Shown: positions 24,809-34,552 of the stretch, in pieces | Layout: every line of letters begins with the position of its first letter | Position numbering within the stretch: position 1 is the first letter of the stretch | Assembly (NCBI RefSeq): GCF_001429545.1 | Contig: NZ_LMSP01000002.1 | Coordinates: forward strand, 62,001-126,000 | Reading direction: 5' to 3' | Origin: Paenibacillus sp. Soil787 | Lineage (GTDB): Bacteria > Bacillota > Bacilli > Paenibacillales > NBRC-103111 | DNA: 64,000 nucleotides | Made by a program: the position numbers and the translations under genes | The notes under the pieces: generated by a model | The model's input: the letters and a program-made list of their open reading frames with translations, nothing else | Told to the model about the DNA's origin: nothing | Database searches by the model: none

Positions 24809-27409
24809 TTACTGCCATGATAATGTACTGGTAACTAAGGAAAGTTCAAAGGAATGTGCGAAGTTAGATGAGATGGGGCGAACGCGAATAGAGAAGTGAG
24901 GTCCATGAATGAGATGCGATGGAATGGTCGCTTTATAGCTCTGCATCTGTTCAATCAATTCGCCTATAGGTTCCATTGGAATGATTTTTTGCTCCCATTT
25001 TTCGCCATATTCCTCGTAATAAATGACTTCTACTGCCGTATCTTGCGGCCAAATGGGGCCGAAGTGAACTTGCGTCGTAATTTCCTTCGTAGAAGGTTTT
25101 ATCTCGTTTAACGGTACTTTCGATGATAATTTGGCAGAGCGGTCATCGATGCCAATGATTTTCACGTGATACCAGTTCGTACGGATGAATTGTTTGTAAT
25201 CGGCAACTTTAGTTGCAACATCATAGTGATTAGAAACAAAGAGGCGGGCTCGCTGAGCTGTTGGCAGATAGGTGAGCTCTGTATAGTCTTGCACCATACG
25301 ATGCGTGTTATAGACCGGGCTAAGCGATTGGATAGAACGCTTCATGCGGCTGATCCATTGATGCGGGAGTGCTCCTTGATTGTAATACAGTGGAATAATT
25401 TCTTTCTCTAAAATGTGATAGATAGCTTGTGTATTTTCTTTCTCTTGAGCAGCCCAGTCCGCTGCTCCTGTGGAACCGATAGACCAGCCGTTCGCGCCGT
25501 TGTAGCCTTCCTCCCACCAGCCATCGAGTACGCTAAAATTAAGTACCCCGTTCATGGCGGCCTTTTGTCCGCTAGTTCCACTAGCCTCAAGAGGTCTGCG
25601 AGGGTTATTTAACCAGACGTCTACGCCTTGAACGAGGTAACGGGCCATATTCATGTCATAGTTTTCGAGAATAACGATTTTCCCGACGAATTCTTTCATT
25701 TGCGAAACGCGATAAATTTCACGGATAAGCTCTTGACCTGGGTAATCTGCAGGGTGAGCCTTACCAGCAAAAATAAATTGCACGGGTCTCTCGGGATCAT
25801 TGATGATCTTCTTAAGCCGGTACAAATCATTGAAAATGAGATTAGCTCGCTTATAGGTCGCGAACCTTCTGGCGAATCCAATGGTTAAAGCCTTCGGATT
25901 CAAATACTGTCTGACTTCCTCGATCCGCTCTTCTGAGTCTCCGTTGCGCTTTCGCTGCTCGAATAAATTTCGCCTCGCGTAACGAACCAAATCTTCTTTC
26001 AGTTGTTGATGCACTTTCCAGATGGATTCGTCTGGAATGGCCTCGATTTGCGCCCACTGATGCTTATTGGCTTGTTCTTCCCGCCATGAACCAGGCAGGA
26101 AACGATCAAGCAGTTCCTTCCATTGCGGCGCTGTCCAAGTATCCAGGTGTACACCATTCGTTATGGAGCTAATGGGAACTTCGCTCGCATCGATATGACC
26201 GTGAAATTCTTTGAACATTTCTCTGGATACTTGACCGTGCAGTTTACTGACCCCATTGCGCAGTCCGGCCGTATTCATGGCCAAATGGGTCATATTGAAT
26301 TGCCCCGTATGGTGATCGAGCCCAAGTGCTACAATGTCCTGTTTGTGCCGCGACAGCTCACACAGGAGAGGCCCGAGATAGTGTTCCACCATCTCGATGG
26401 AGAATGTGTCATGCCCCGCAGGTACAGGCGTATGGGTCGTAAATACAGTGGCTGAGCGAACGGTTTCAACCGCCACATGAAAGGGAAGACCTAGATGCAG
26501 AAGCTCCTTCAGTCGCTCCAGCGTTAGGAAAGCCGCATGCCCTTCGTTGATATGGTACACGTTAGGGTAAATATTAAGCTGCCGAAGCGCCTTAACGCCT
26601 CCAATGCCAAGAACCATTTCCTGAGCAATCCGGGTATCTTGATTGCCTCCATACAGCTGAGCGGTCAGCTCTTTGTCCGCTGGATTGTTGGCTTCATGAT
26701 CGGCATCCAGCAAATAGATCGCATTACGGCCGACACGCACACGCCAAACCTGTAAGGTGATAGCGCGACCAGGCATATCAATGGTAACGGCGAGCTGCTG
26801 GCCATTTTGCAGCATAGGTTCGATCGGCAGCTTGGTGAAATCATACGGGTATAATTCACTTTGCTGACCACCGGAGGCATCGATTTTCTGCGTGAAATAA
26901 CCTTTTTTATAAAGAAGGCCAACGCCGATCAATGGAATACCCAAATCACTTGCAGATTTCGTATGGTCACCAGCTAATATTCCCAGTCCTCCTGAATAAA
27001 TCGGCAATGATTCATGAAAGCCGAACTCCGCGGAGAAGTAAGCAATTTTTACATAACCTTGATCTGGATGCTTCTCTTGAAACCAAGTGGTGCCATTCAT
27101 ATAAGCATCGAATTTGGCTATTACTTGTTGATAATTTGCTATAAAATCTTGGTTTCCGCTGAGGACTTCGATCTGTGAATTGTCCAACAGGTGAAGTAAA
27201 AGAACAGGATTATGGCCGCATTGATCCCATTTTACAGGATCCATTTGTGCAAAAAGCTGCAAGGCGTCATGGTTCCAACTGAACCATAAGTTGAATGATA
27301 GCTCATTCAAACGCTCAATCGCAGGAGGCAAATGTTTCGCTACTTGGGGGAAGGCTATTTGCATATCTGGATGTTCTCTCCCTTTATAATCATGATCGTG
27401 ATTATCCAT
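24809..27409 (-). CDS. Alpha-glucan phosphorylase (GT35)
   Basis: An 866-residue GT35 phosphorylase of the archaeal/Thermus-type alpha-glucan family, which releases glucose 1-phosphate from alpha-1,4-glucans with pyridoxal phosphate. Seen: an N-terminal FNLWFSWNHDALQLFA block, YFSAEFGFHESLPIYSGGLG, the TTHTPVPAGHD and NITNGVH-like SSITNGVHLDTW motifs, and the PLP region EASGTSGQKAAMNG, whose Lys should hold PLP. Start taken as ATG 27409, two bases after the ylbJ stop with GGTGG upstream; ATG 27364 is an alternative. No other glycogen genes are in the window. Confidence 0.88.
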   Translation of the reverse strand: MDNHDHDYKGREHPDMQIAFPQVAKHLPPAIERLNELSFNLWFSWNHDALQLFAQMDPVKWDQCGHNPVLLLHLLDNSQIEVLSGNQDFIANYQQVIAKFDAYMNGTTWFQEKHPDQGYVKIAYFSAEFGFHESLPIYSGGLGILAGDHTKSASDLGIPLIGVGLLYKKGYFTQKIDASGGQQSELYPYDFTKLPIEPMLQNGQQLAVTIDMPGRAITLQVWRVRVGRNAIYLLDADHEANNPADKELTAQLYGGNQDTRIAQEMVLGIGGVKALRQLNIYPNVYHINEGHAAFLTLERLKELLHLGLPFHVAVETVRSATVFTTHTPVPAGHDTFSIEMVEHYLGPLLCELSRHKQDIVALGLDHHTGQFNMTHLAMNTAGLRNGVSKLHGQVSREMFKEFHGHIDASEVPISSITNGVHLDTWTAPQWKELLDRFLPGSWREEQANKHQWAQIEAIPDESIWKVHQQLKEDLVRYARRNLFEQRKRNGDSEERIEEVRQYLNPKALTIGFARRFATYKRANLIFNDLYRLKKIINDPERPVQFIFAGKAHPADYPGQELIREIYRVSQMKEFVGKIVILENYDMNMARYLVQGVDVWLNNPRRPLEASGTSGQKAAMNGVLNFSVLDGWWEEGYNGANGWSIGSTGAADWAAQEKENTQAIYHILEKEIIPLYYNQGALPHQWISRMKRSIQSLSPVYNTHRMVQDYTELTYLPTAQRARLFVSNHYDVATKVADYKQFIRTNWYHVKIIGIDDRSAKLSSKVPLNEIKPSTKEITTQVHFGPIWPQDTAVEVIYYEEYGEKWEQKIIPMEPIGELIEQMQSYKATIPSHLIHGPHFSIRVRPISSNFAHSFELSLVTSTLSWQ

Positions 27410-27410
27410 A

Positions 27411-28649
27411 TTATCTTGTTCCACCAACCTTTTCATACACCAGTTTAAGTAAGGAATATGCAGCAAAGAGTCCGGCAATGACAGAAAAAGCACCAAGGAA
27501 GACCGTTCCGCTGATTGGCAGCATTAACCTTAGATAGCTGAGAACAGGAGAAGCCGAATCATATTGAGGTAAGAAAACGGTTTTGGATTCTCGAAAAATT
27601 TGCATAGGCTCCCAAAAAATGAGAACAATAGCAGCGGAGAGCAAGGCATGGATGAAGCGAGCGGTAACAAATGGCAAGTAACGCAGATTCGTATGACTTA
27701 ATAAGCTAACAATTTGAGCATGAACGGACATGCCGCCCCATGATAAAATAAAAGCGCCGATAGCTACTTTGCTGGAGAGAGCCAGCGCTCCGGGAGCATT
27801 CCCGGCAGCCTTCGCCCCGAGTGTTACCTCAAACAAACCATTCATAACAGCTTGTGATAACTCATGGGGGAGACCTGTTATTTGCAGGATGGAGGATATA
27901 AGCAGGTAAATAGCATTCATGACCTTAGCTGCTGTTAAGACTTCTAAAACAACAGAGAAGAAAACTACTAATCCACCTACTACGAAAATCAAGCTAACCG
28001 ACTGTAGGATGGATTGACTCAGTAATGTGCCTATGGATCTGCCGTCGTTGGTTCGAGCGTTGTGCATCGCTTCAAAAGCACGCTTCCAGACCCAGCCCTT
28101 TCCCTTGGTCTCCTGCCCTGTAGGCAGGCTCTTCCTGCCATGAAATCGCATCATTAAACCTATAAGCACGGAGCCTCCATAATGAGCAATAGCCAAGATC
28201 ATAGCCAAAGAAGCATCATGGAAGAAGCCTATCGAAACGGCTCCGATTAAGAAAATCGGATCGGAGCTTGTTGTGAACGCTACGAGTCGTTCACCTTCCT
28301 CCCGGTTGACAAGCTTCTGCTCCCACAGCTGGGAGGTAAGCTTAGCTCCTACCGGATAACCGGCTGCGAAGCCCATTGCCATTACGAAGCCACCGATGCC
28401 AGGGATACGGAAGACGGGACGCATCATCGGATCGAGCAGCGTACCGAAGAAATGAACGATACCGAAGCCAAGCATAATTTCGGATAGGACGAAGAAAGGG
28501 AAAAGTGCGGGAAAGAGCACATCCCACCAAATGGAAACGCCGCGCAAGGCTGCTTGAAGACCGTCATGAGGGAACGCAAATAAGCATAGAATAATAGCAA
28601 CAACAACAAAAGCCATGAGTAACGCAGCCGTGAAATTTCGTTTCTGCAT
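27411..28649 (-). CDS. ylbJ: Sporulation integral membrane protein YlbJ
   Basis: A 412-residue polytopic membrane protein of the YlbJ family, with two nucleoside-recognition (Gate) domains. Seen: SIWWDVLFPALFPFFVLSE, GFAAGYPVGAKLTSQLWEQK, FTTSSDPIFLIGAVSIGFF and ILSWGGMSVHAQIVSLLS. In B. subtilis ylbJ is a sigma-E gene needed for spore cortex formation. Starts at ATG 28649 with AGGAGGAGG upstream. The phosphorylase gene follows at once and may be co-transcribed. Confidence 0.92.
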   Translation of the reverse strand: MQKRNFTAALLMAFVVVAIILCLFAFPHDGLQAALRGVSIWWDVLFPALFPFFVLSEIMLGFGIVHFFGTLLDPMMRPVFRIPGIGGFVMAMGFAAGYPVGAKLTSQLWEQKLVNREEGERLVAFTTSSDPIFLIGAVSIGFFHDASLAMILAIAHYGGSVLIGLMMRFHGRKSLPTGQETKGKGWVWKRAFEAMHNARTNDGRSIGTLLSQSILQSVSLIFVVGGLVVFFSVVLEVLTAAKVMNAIYLLISSILQITGLPHELSQAVMNGLFEVTLGAKAAGNAPGALALSSKVAIGAFILSWGGMSVHAQIVSLLSHTNLRYLPFVTARFIHALLSAAIVLIFWEPMQIFRESKTVFLPQYDSASPVLSYLRLMLPISGTVFLGAFSVIAGLFAAYSLLKLVYEKVGGTR

Positions 28650-28801
28650 GGATTGGATACCTCCTCCTATTCAACTATATGAACAGGATGGGACATACAT
28701 GCCGTCCCAAAATACTTAGACTTTGGTACTGTTCACAGCCTGGTTTTATGGTAAAATAGAACTAGTAAGGTCTTATATCCTAGGCAGCGGGAGTGATTCA
28801 A

Positions 28802-28900
28802 ATGACAGGTGTCATTGCTGGTTTGGTTGTATGTATGTTCGTATTTGTCATTCGAGAAACGCTCATGCATGCAGGGGATGAGGATTTAGAAAACTATTAA
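28802..28900 (+). CDS. Small membrane peptide (32 aa)
   Basis: A 32-residue frame with a hydrophobic helix (about 3-20) and an acidic tail (HAGDEDLENY). A GGGAGTG ribosome site lies six bases upstream. It precedes the truncated haemoglobin gene by 28 bases. No family recognised; short length leaves doubt. Confidence 0.45.
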   Translation: MTGVIAGLVVCMFVFVIRETLMHAGDEDLENY

Positions 28901-28928
28901 AGTAATACGAATAGCGAGGTTTACCCTA

Positions 28929-29321
28929 ATGTCAGAAAGTGATCGCAGCACGTTGTACGAATTGATGGGGGGAGCGGAGACGGTACGCCGACTCGTGGAG
29001 GCCTTTTATCCAAAAGTTCAGCAAAATCCACTACTATCGCCTCTGTTCCCTTCTGATATTGGACCCGTTATAGATAAACAGTTCATGTTTTTAAGTCAGT
29101 TTTTCGGTGGTCCAACCTTGTATTCAGATATGCATGGACATCCGATGATGAGAGCTAGACATATGGCCTTTCCAATTACAGTAGAACGTGCAGATGCATG
29201 GTTAGGCTGTATGTCGGAAGCCATGGTGGAAGTAGGATTACCGACTGATTTGCGAGATTTCTTACTTGAGCGGTTGAAAGGCTCTGCCTATCATTTTATA
29301 AACACAACTGAAGAAGGATAG
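28929..29321 (+). CDS. Truncated haemoglobin, group II (trHbO)
   Basis: A 130-residue 2-over-2 globin. Seen: LYELMGGAETVRRLVEAFY with the B10 Tyr (27), FFGGPTLYSDMHGHP, RARHMAFPI with the proximal His (78) and the conserved group II Trp (G8, 91). Such proteins bind O2, NO or peroxides and are linked to redox or nitrosative stress; B. subtilis YjbI is the equivalent. It stands between a small peptide gene and a DUF2225 gene, all on the plus strand. Confidence 0.92.
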   Translation: MSESDRSTLYELMGGAETVRRLVEAFYPKVQQNPLLSPLFPSDIGPVIDKQFMFLSQFFGGPTLYSDMHGHPMMRARHMAFPITVERADAWLGCMSEAMVEVGLPTDLRDFLLERLKGSAYHFINTTEEG

Positions 29322-29363
29322 TTCTTCTTTCCTACATACAACGTTAGTGAAGGCGGGGTTTCA

Positions 29364-30068
29364 ATGATGGTCGAACCTTTATATGAAATTTCAGTGAAGT
29401 GCACGTATTGCGAGAATACCTACAAAACCATGAAGGTTCGCCCAAGCTTCAAAAAGGCTAGCAAAACAGACACGGATTTCTGTGTTCATTATAAAGAGAT
29501 CAACCCCGACTTCTATGTTGTGAGGGCTTGCCCGTTTTGCGGGTATGCGCATACGGAGAACTTTTCGGATAAATGGAAACCAGCACAGAGGAAAGTCTTC
29601 TACGAGAGAGTGGCTCAAAACTGGTCCATGCGCAATTATTGCGGGGAAAGAACTTGGGAAGATACGCTTCTGATTTACAAACTGGCCCTTTTCAGTGCGC
29701 AGATTAAAGATGAGAAATCCCGCGTTGTAGCAGGTCTTCTACATCATTTGGCGTGGTTGTATCGTTCCAAAGGGGATTGGGAGCAAGAGGAGCGCTTCCT
29801 AACATTTGCATTGGAAGCCTATGTCAGTGTGTATGAAACAGAAGGCATGGATCTCAATAATGCTCGACTCATGTACTTAATAGGAGAGCTGAATCGCAGA
29901 TTAAGCCGCTTCAATGAGGCGGTCAAATGGTTTTCACGTATTATTAATGACCGCAAGATTATGGATGCTGGCATGATTAGAGCAAGTCGTGAACAATGGA
30001 TAGCAACCCGTGAAGATATGCTTGCCATTCGTATGGAGCTCCCAGACGAAATGAAACAAGCAACATAA
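29364..30068 (+). CDS. DUF2225 protein with zinc-ribbon and TPR-like helices
   Basis: A 234-residue protein. The N-terminus has CTYCENTY, and about 40 residues later ACPFCGYA, giving two CxxC pairs for a zinc site. The rest is helical with TPR-like repeats (for example LLHHLAWLYRSKGDWEQEER and LIGELNRRLSRFNEAVKWF). This matches DUF2225, common in Bacillota and of unknown role. Either of the two adjacent ATGs (29364 or 29367) may be the start. Likely co-transcribed with the globin gene. Confidence 0.83.
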   Translation: MMVEPLYEISVKCTYCENTYKTMKVRPSFKKASKTDTDFCVHYKEINPDFYVVRACPFCGYAHTENFSDKWKPAQRKVFYERVAQNWSMRNYCGERTWEDTLLIYKLALFSAQIKDEKSRVVAGLLHHLAWLYRSKGDWEQEERFLTFALEAYVSVYETEGMDLNNARLMYLIGELNRRLSRFNEAVKWFSRIINDRKIMDAGMIRASREQWIATREDMLAIRMELPDEMKQAT

Positions 30069-30090
30069 TGAATATTGCCGTATAAATCAA

Positions 30091-30155
30091 ATGAACGCTT
30101 ATCTATTCTAGGAGTTGACTTCAACCCCTTGAATGGTTAAGCGTTCATTTTTTGA
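30091..30155 (+). terminator. Terminator-like inverted repeat
   Basis: ATGAACGCTTA...TAAGCGTTCAT arms (30091-30101, 30140-30150) around an inner imperfect stem, ending in TTTTTT; it follows the DUF2225 gene. Confidence 0.6.
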
Positions 30156-30169
30156 TTGAAAGCTACGAT

Positions 30170-30403
30170 TCATTTGCGTATTGCGGTGTCCGCCAATAAA
30201 TAATCGCGATCTGTGTCGACGAGCGTCAGCTTATTATGGCAGCAAGGAAACACAAGCAGCTTTTTTTTACCTTCGTGAATAGATGCCAGTTCGTGGATTT
30301 TGAGTGGCAGCAGCACATTGGGGCTATGGCAAAAGGGACACTCAGCCACATAAATGTCCTTCATAATAATGTCATAAGGCCAAGTGTTAGCGAAAGGGAT
30401 CAA
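30170..30403 (-). CDS. Small zinc-ribbon-like hypothetical protein
   Basis: A frame of up to 77 residues with CPFCHSPN and, about 30 residues later, FPCCHNKL: a CxxC...CxxxH-like pattern suggesting a metal site. It may start at TTG 30403, four bases after the yycC stop, or at ATG 30364. No strong ribosome site is visible for either, so translation may be coupled to yycC. Not assigned to a family. Confidence 0.55.
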   Translation of the reverse strand: MIPFANTWPYDIIMKDIYVAECPFCHSPNVLLPLKIHELASIHEGKKKLLVFPCCHNKLTLVDTDRDYLLADTAIRK

Positions 30404-30406
30404 AGC

Positions 30407-30571
30407 TTACTTCGATTCTGGATCGCTATTTTCCGTTGAGGAAGCTTTAGCGAGCTCCGCTAATTTTTGCAGTAAAATATGTTGTGGCATATGCATGAGA
30501 TGTTCTAAAGGCACCTTAAGTTGTTCAGCTAGCTTAACAGCCGTTTCTGGAGAAATTTGTAACGGTTTCAT
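30407..30571 (-). CDS. yycC: YycC-family small protein
   Basis: A 54-residue protein, too short for most gene callers. It begins MKPLQISPETAVKLAEQL and contains HLMHMPQHILLQKLAELAK, which match the YycC family of Bacilli (function unknown). A GGGTGA ribosome site lies eight bases before the ATG. The small zinc-ribbon gene follows directly and may be co-expressed. Confidence 0.75.
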   Translation of the reverse strand: MKPLQISPETAVKLAEQLKVPLEHLMHMPQHILLQKLAELAKASSTENSDPESK

Positions 30572-30726
30572 AATTGAAATCACCCATCCTGTTCCGAATA
30601 TATGGTGTGGGAACTACCTATCATTGAATCATACTTTTTACCTATAAGCAATGAGCAAGATGAGTATGATTGGCGATCAGGTGGCGTTTATGATTTAATA
30701 AAAGATGGAAAGGAAAGGTGATAGCT

Positions 30727-32535
30727 TTGCTTAATTTACCTCTTAATCAAACATGGAATTTAGAAACCTTTTTTCCTGGGGGAAGCGAGTCTCCTTCATT
30801 CGCAGCTCATCTGAAGGAGCTTCAAGCATCGATTGCTGCTTTTCAAGAACAAGTACGAAATACCCCTTCACCTGGGCAGGTAGAAGATACAGATTCGTTA
30901 GTGAGACTGATTGAATTGTTTCAGCATAATTTGAAGCATATCCATGAGGCGGATTCTTTCGTAGGCTGCTTGTTAGCGGATAATCAGAAGGATAAGAAGG
31001 CACCTGTACTTAGCGGACAGGTCAAAAGCTTGTTTGCAGAGCATTTGTCATCGCTCACTCATTTTGATCAAGTTCTGACGGGGATCCCAGATGATGTTTG
31101 GTCAGCTCTGCTGCAGAAAGAGCCGTTCAAAGACATAGCTTTTCCGCTCGATGAGCGACGTGCCTTGGCCCAAGAGAAGCTGCCGCCAGAGCAGGAAGCC
31201 TTAATTAATGATTTGGCCGTAGATGGCTATCATGGGTGGGGAGATCTGTATAATACGACCGTTGGTCAATTCCGCATGCCTATAGAGGTTGACGGTGAAA
31301 TGGTGGAGCTATCCGCCGGTCAAGCATTTAATAAACTGCATACAGAGAATCGTGAAGAACGACTGGAACTGTTTGATAAATGGGAACAAGCATGGACAGA
31401 TAAAGAGGAATATTGTGCCGAAGCTTTAAATCATTTGGCAGGTTTCCGTCTTCAGGTTTATAAATACAGAGGTTGGAAAAACATACATAAAGAGCCGCTA
31501 GCTATTAATCGCATGGAAGAGAAAACGCTGAATGTCATGTGGGAAGTGATCGACCGCAACAAAGACATTTTCGTTGACTATTTGAACCGTAAAGCGAAAC
31601 TGCTTGGTGTTGATAAGTTGGCTTGGGTTGACGTTGATGCGCCACTGGGCGATTCCTCAAAGAAAATTTCTTATGACGAAGGCGCTACTCTGATTGTCGA
31701 TCAATTTAAAAGGTTCAGTCCGAAGCTGGCAGCCTTTTCGCAAGAAGCCTTTGAGAAGCGCTGGATCGAAGCTGAGGATCGAGCAGGGAAGCGACCTGGA
31801 GGCTTCTGTACCTCTTTCCCGATTGCGGGTGAGACGCGTATCTTCATGACCTACGGCGGAACGCTCAACAATGTTTCTACATTAGCGCATGAGCTGGGCC
31901 ACGGTTACCATCAGCATGTCATGACGGATATGCCTGCATTAGCGCAGGAGTACGCGATGAATGTCGCTGAGACAGCCTCTACCTTCGCTGAAATGATTGT
32001 AGCGGACGCTGTTGTGAAGAGTGCCTCAACAGATGAAGAGCGCATCATTTTACTCGAAGATAAGATCCAGCGCGCTATCGCTTTCTTCATGAACATCCAT
32101 GCCAGATTCATCTTCGAAACGAACTTTTACGAAGCGCGAAGTCAAGGTTTAGTTAGTGTTGAACGCTTGAACGAGCTCATGGCGGATGCGCAGAAGCTTG
32201 CTTACAAAGATGCTTTGAGCAGCTATCACCCGCATTTCTGGGCGGCTAAGCTGCATTTCTATGCGACGGATGTACCTTTCTATAATTTCCCTTACACGTT
32301 CGGTTACCTGTTTAGTGCAGGTATTTACGCGAGAGCGGTGCAGGAAGGCGCAGCATTCGAAGACAAGTACATCTCTCTGCTCAGAGACACTGGCAGCATG
32401 AACGTGGAGGAGCTTGCTCAGAAGCATCTCGGCGTTGATCTGACAGAGCCGGATTTCTGGCAAAGCGCTGTCGATATGGCAGCTCAAGATGTGAAGCAGT
32501 TCATGGAACTGACAGAAGCTAAAGTTCAAATGTAA
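30727..32535 (+). CDS. M3-family oligoendopeptidase
   Basis: A 602-residue zinc metallopeptidase of family M3 (oligoendopeptidase F-like, clade 3 length). The active-site HELGHGYHQH lies at about residue 388, with the downstream Glu in NVAETASTFAEM as third ligand. FCTSFPIAGETRIFMTYGG and YPHFWAAKLHF-like SSYHPHFWAAKLHF are family blocks. It cleaves short peptides in the cytosol. Start chosen at TTG 30727 with AAAGGTG six bases upstream; GTG 30718 overlaps that site. A terminator shared with the chemoreceptor follows. Confidence 0.92.
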   Translation: MLNLPLNQTWNLETFFPGGSESPSFAAHLKELQASIAAFQEQVRNTPSPGQVEDTDSLVRLIELFQHNLKHIHEADSFVGCLLADNQKDKKAPVLSGQVKSLFAEHLSSLTHFDQVLTGIPDDVWSALLQKEPFKDIAFPLDERRALAQEKLPPEQEALINDLAVDGYHGWGDLYNTTVGQFRMPIEVDGEMVELSAGQAFNKLHTENREERLELFDKWEQAWTDKEEYCAEALNHLAGFRLQVYKYRGWKNIHKEPLAINRMEEKTLNVMWEVIDRNKDIFVDYLNRKAKLLGVDKLAWVDVDAPLGDSSKKISYDEGATLIVDQFKRFSPKLAAFSQEAFEKRWIEAEDRAGKRPGGFCTSFPIAGETRIFMTYGGTLNNVSTLAHELGHGYHQHVMTDMPALAQEYAMNVAETASTFAEMIVADAVVKSASTDEERIILLEDKIQRAIAFFMNIHARFIFETNFYEARSQGLVSVERLNELMADAQKLAYKDALSSYHPHFWAAKLHFYATDVPFYNFPYTFGYLFSAGIYARAVQEGAAFEDKYISLLRDTGSMNVEELAQKHLGVDLTEPDFWQSAVDMAAQDVKQFMELTEAKVQM

Positions 32536-32544
32536 GTTAAAAAA

Positions 32545-32578
32545 AGGCTTTCCCACGGTCGAAGTGGGAAAGCCTTAA
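32545..32578. terminator. Bidirectional terminator
   Basis: AAGGCTTTCCCAC-GGTCGAA-GTGGGAAAGCCTT, a 13-bp perfect stem between the convergent peptidase and chemoreceptor genes. Confidence 0.88.
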
Positions 32579-32581
32579 AGC

Positions 32582-33841
32582 TTATATTTTGAAAATCTGA
32601 ATCGTCTGTTGTAATTGTGTGACAACACGCGTCATCTCTTCGGCTTGGGTGACGATCCCTTGTACCGTAGCAATCTGCTCATTCATAGAAGCGGAAACTT
32701 CTTGCGTACCAGCCGCTGATTCCTCCGTAATCGCCGATATGTTCTCCATCGCCGCAGCAATTTGTTCGGAGCTTGTCAGCATTTGCTCGCTTTCTTCCGC
32801 GAAGCGGGTAATCTCTTCCGAAATAAAGCCTACGCTTCCGACAATCTCAGCGAAGACAATTTCGGTTTGCTCGATTAACACGGTTTGTTTCTTTACGACA
32901 TCTTCGTTCACTTGAATACTGCGAATGGCTTCTTGAATGCCTTGCTCGATGCTTTTCACGAAACCGAATACTTCACGTGTAAGAGAGGTTGACTCTTCAG
33001 CTAACTTGCGCACTTCCTGCGCGACGACTGCAAAGCCCCGACCATGTTCGCCAGCTCTAGCAGCTTCGATGGAAGCGTTGAGGGACAAGAGGTTCGTTTG
33101 CTCAGCAATCTCGGATATGGAATGAGTAACGCTGCTGATGCCTTCTGCTTGACGAGCCAGCATGTCGATGGTATCAGAAACCTGCTGAGTAACTTCTACA
33201 TTTCGTTTCATACCGATGCCTTGGCTCTCAACGGACGTGCGTCCTTTTTCAACAAGGGTCATCATCTGATCCGAACGCTCTTTCATTTCTTTCGCAGATC
33301 CGGCATAATTGACGATTCTCACTTCAATATCTTTGGAGGTGATTGATACACCTGAGACTTCTTCTGAAATTTGCCCGGCACCCGAGGCCAGCTCATGGGC
33401 CGAAATGCTCACTTGTTCTAGGACAGTACGGAAACTTTCATTTTTAACATAAATATCGCGGCTTGTTTGAAAAACCTGTTTCGAGATGTTTCCTGTGTCG
33501 CGAAGAATATCGCGGAGTTTATCAATCATTTTGTTAAAAGATTGGCCAAGCTGTCCAAGGGTATCATCAGAGGTAACGGTTACTTTTTGAGAGAAGTCCC
33601 CTTTGGAAATGTTGAGCGCTATTCGGGATAAATCAGCAATGGGTTCCGTTAACTGATTCTCGAACCATCGAATGAACGGATAGCTGCCTCCAAGGATAAT
33701 GGCTAGGAAGATAATACCAAGTAAGCGATTCCAACCCGAGGCGAAAGTAACAATTAACATAAAGATTGAGTTCAAACCAATAAGTGCATAACAACCAAGT
33801 TGTAGTTTCTTTCTGAACGATAAGGATGATACTTTATCCAA
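32582..33841 (-). CDS. Methyl-accepting chemotaxis protein without extracellular sensor domain
   Basis: A 419-residue chemoreceptor. Two hydrophobic helices (about 13-33 and 38-57) are separated by only a few residues, so there is no room for an outside ligand domain. A HAMP segment follows (about 58-112), then the long coiled-coil signalling domain with the conserved hairpin tip [20 protein letters not shown] and [18 protein letters not shown]. It probably senses membrane or internal state, or signals with a partner. No che genes are nearby. Confidence 0.9.
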   Translation of the reverse strand: MDKVSSLSFRKKLQLGCYALIGLNSIFMLIVTFASGWNRLLGIIFLAIILGGSYPFIRWFENQLTEPIADLSRIALNISKGDFSQKVTVTSDDTLGQLGQSFNKMIDKLRDILRDTGNISKQVFQTSRDIYVKNESFRTVLEQVSISAHELASGAGQISEEVSGVSITSKDIEVRIVNYAGSAKEMKERSDQMMTLVEKGRTSVESQGIGMKRNVEVTQQVSDTIDMLARQAEGISSVTHSISEIAEQTNLLSLNASIEAARAGEHGRGFAVVAQEVRKLAEESTSLTREVFGFVKSIEQGIQEAIRSIQVNEDVVKKQTVLIEQTEIVFAEIVGSVGFISEEITRFAEESEQMLTSSEQIAAAMENISAITEESAAGTQEVSASMNEQIATVQGIVTQAEEMTRVVTQLQQTIQIFKI

Positions 33842-34035
33842 TCCGACCGACTCCTCTGCGAAATTTGTTTTATTGTGTTGGAATCCATGATGTATGCTTG
33901 CAAATTATAACATTCAATCTGGAAATATTCTACATCATTTCGACAAATATCGTTCGTTTCTTACAACTGAAATGGGGTTAATATAAACATTCCATAAAAA
34001 ATAGTAAGAATTGTGTGAATAATGTAAATAAACTG

Positions 34036-34064
34036 TTGAATTATGTATATGGTGTGAGTATAAT
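34036..34064 (+). promoter_or_regulatory. Sigma-A-type promoter
   Basis: TTGAAT (34036-34041), 17-base spacer, TATAAT (34059-34064); 61 bases before the 122-residue hypothetical gene. Near-consensus. Confidence 0.68.
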
Positions 34065-34124
34065 AGGTCTACAGTCGCATAAATTACATAATAAGTAAAA
34101 AAATAAAACTTAAGGAGGGAAATA

Positions 34125-34493
34125 ATGAATTTGGATCAAATACCACTCGCTAGACAAATCGATTTGGTGTTTAGAAAGATCAAAGAAGAATTATCCCATG
34201 TGAATTCAGGTACTGTGTTTGTTCACATTCGTAACAACGAAATTGGTAAATTCGGTATTAAGCACCTTCCGTTTGAAAGTAAGGACGGCGTATTGCCTGC
34301 AACCACGACCAAAGGTTTGACGGAGCAGCAATATCAATCCTTTCGGCAGATGGCTATTGAATCTTTGAAACGGAAGAAAAGCTGGACGCATGGTGAAATA
34401 TTGTTCGATTTCACCATTAGGCAAAACATGGTGTCTGCAAGTATTATGTTCGAGAGTAATTACAATATGGCGAGTTTTGCAAGAACGATTTAG
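34125..34493 (+). CDS. Hypothetical protein (122 aa)
   Basis: A 122-residue soluble protein with no recognised family. It opens with a helical stretch (ARQIDLVFRKIKEELSHV), and the C-terminal half shows alternating strands (GEILFDFTIRQNMVSASIMF). AAGGAGGG lies seven bases before the ATG, a near-consensus promoter is upstream, and a terminator follows, so it is a well-expressed single-gene unit. Confidence 0.75.
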   Translation: MNLDQIPLARQIDLVFRKIKEELSHVNSGTVFVHIRNNEIGKFGIKHLPFESKDGVLPATTTKGLTEQQYQSFRQMAIESLKRKKSWTHGEILFDFTIRQNMVSASIMFESNYNMASFARTI

Positions 34494-34514
34494 CGCTCAT
34501 CCCTTTTATAACAA

Positions 34515-34552
34515 ACAACCCCGGTCACGTAGATGAACGGGGTTGTCATTAT
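34515..34552. terminator. Terminator between convergent genes
   Basis: ACAACCCCG...CGGGGTTGT stem with T-rich right flank, between the hypothetical gene and the siderophore ATPase gene. Confidence 0.75.

Noticed and set aside
28688..28712. GGGAC...GTCCC hairpin upstream of the globin unit as a terminator
   Set aside because: No T-run and no gene on the plus strand ends nearby.
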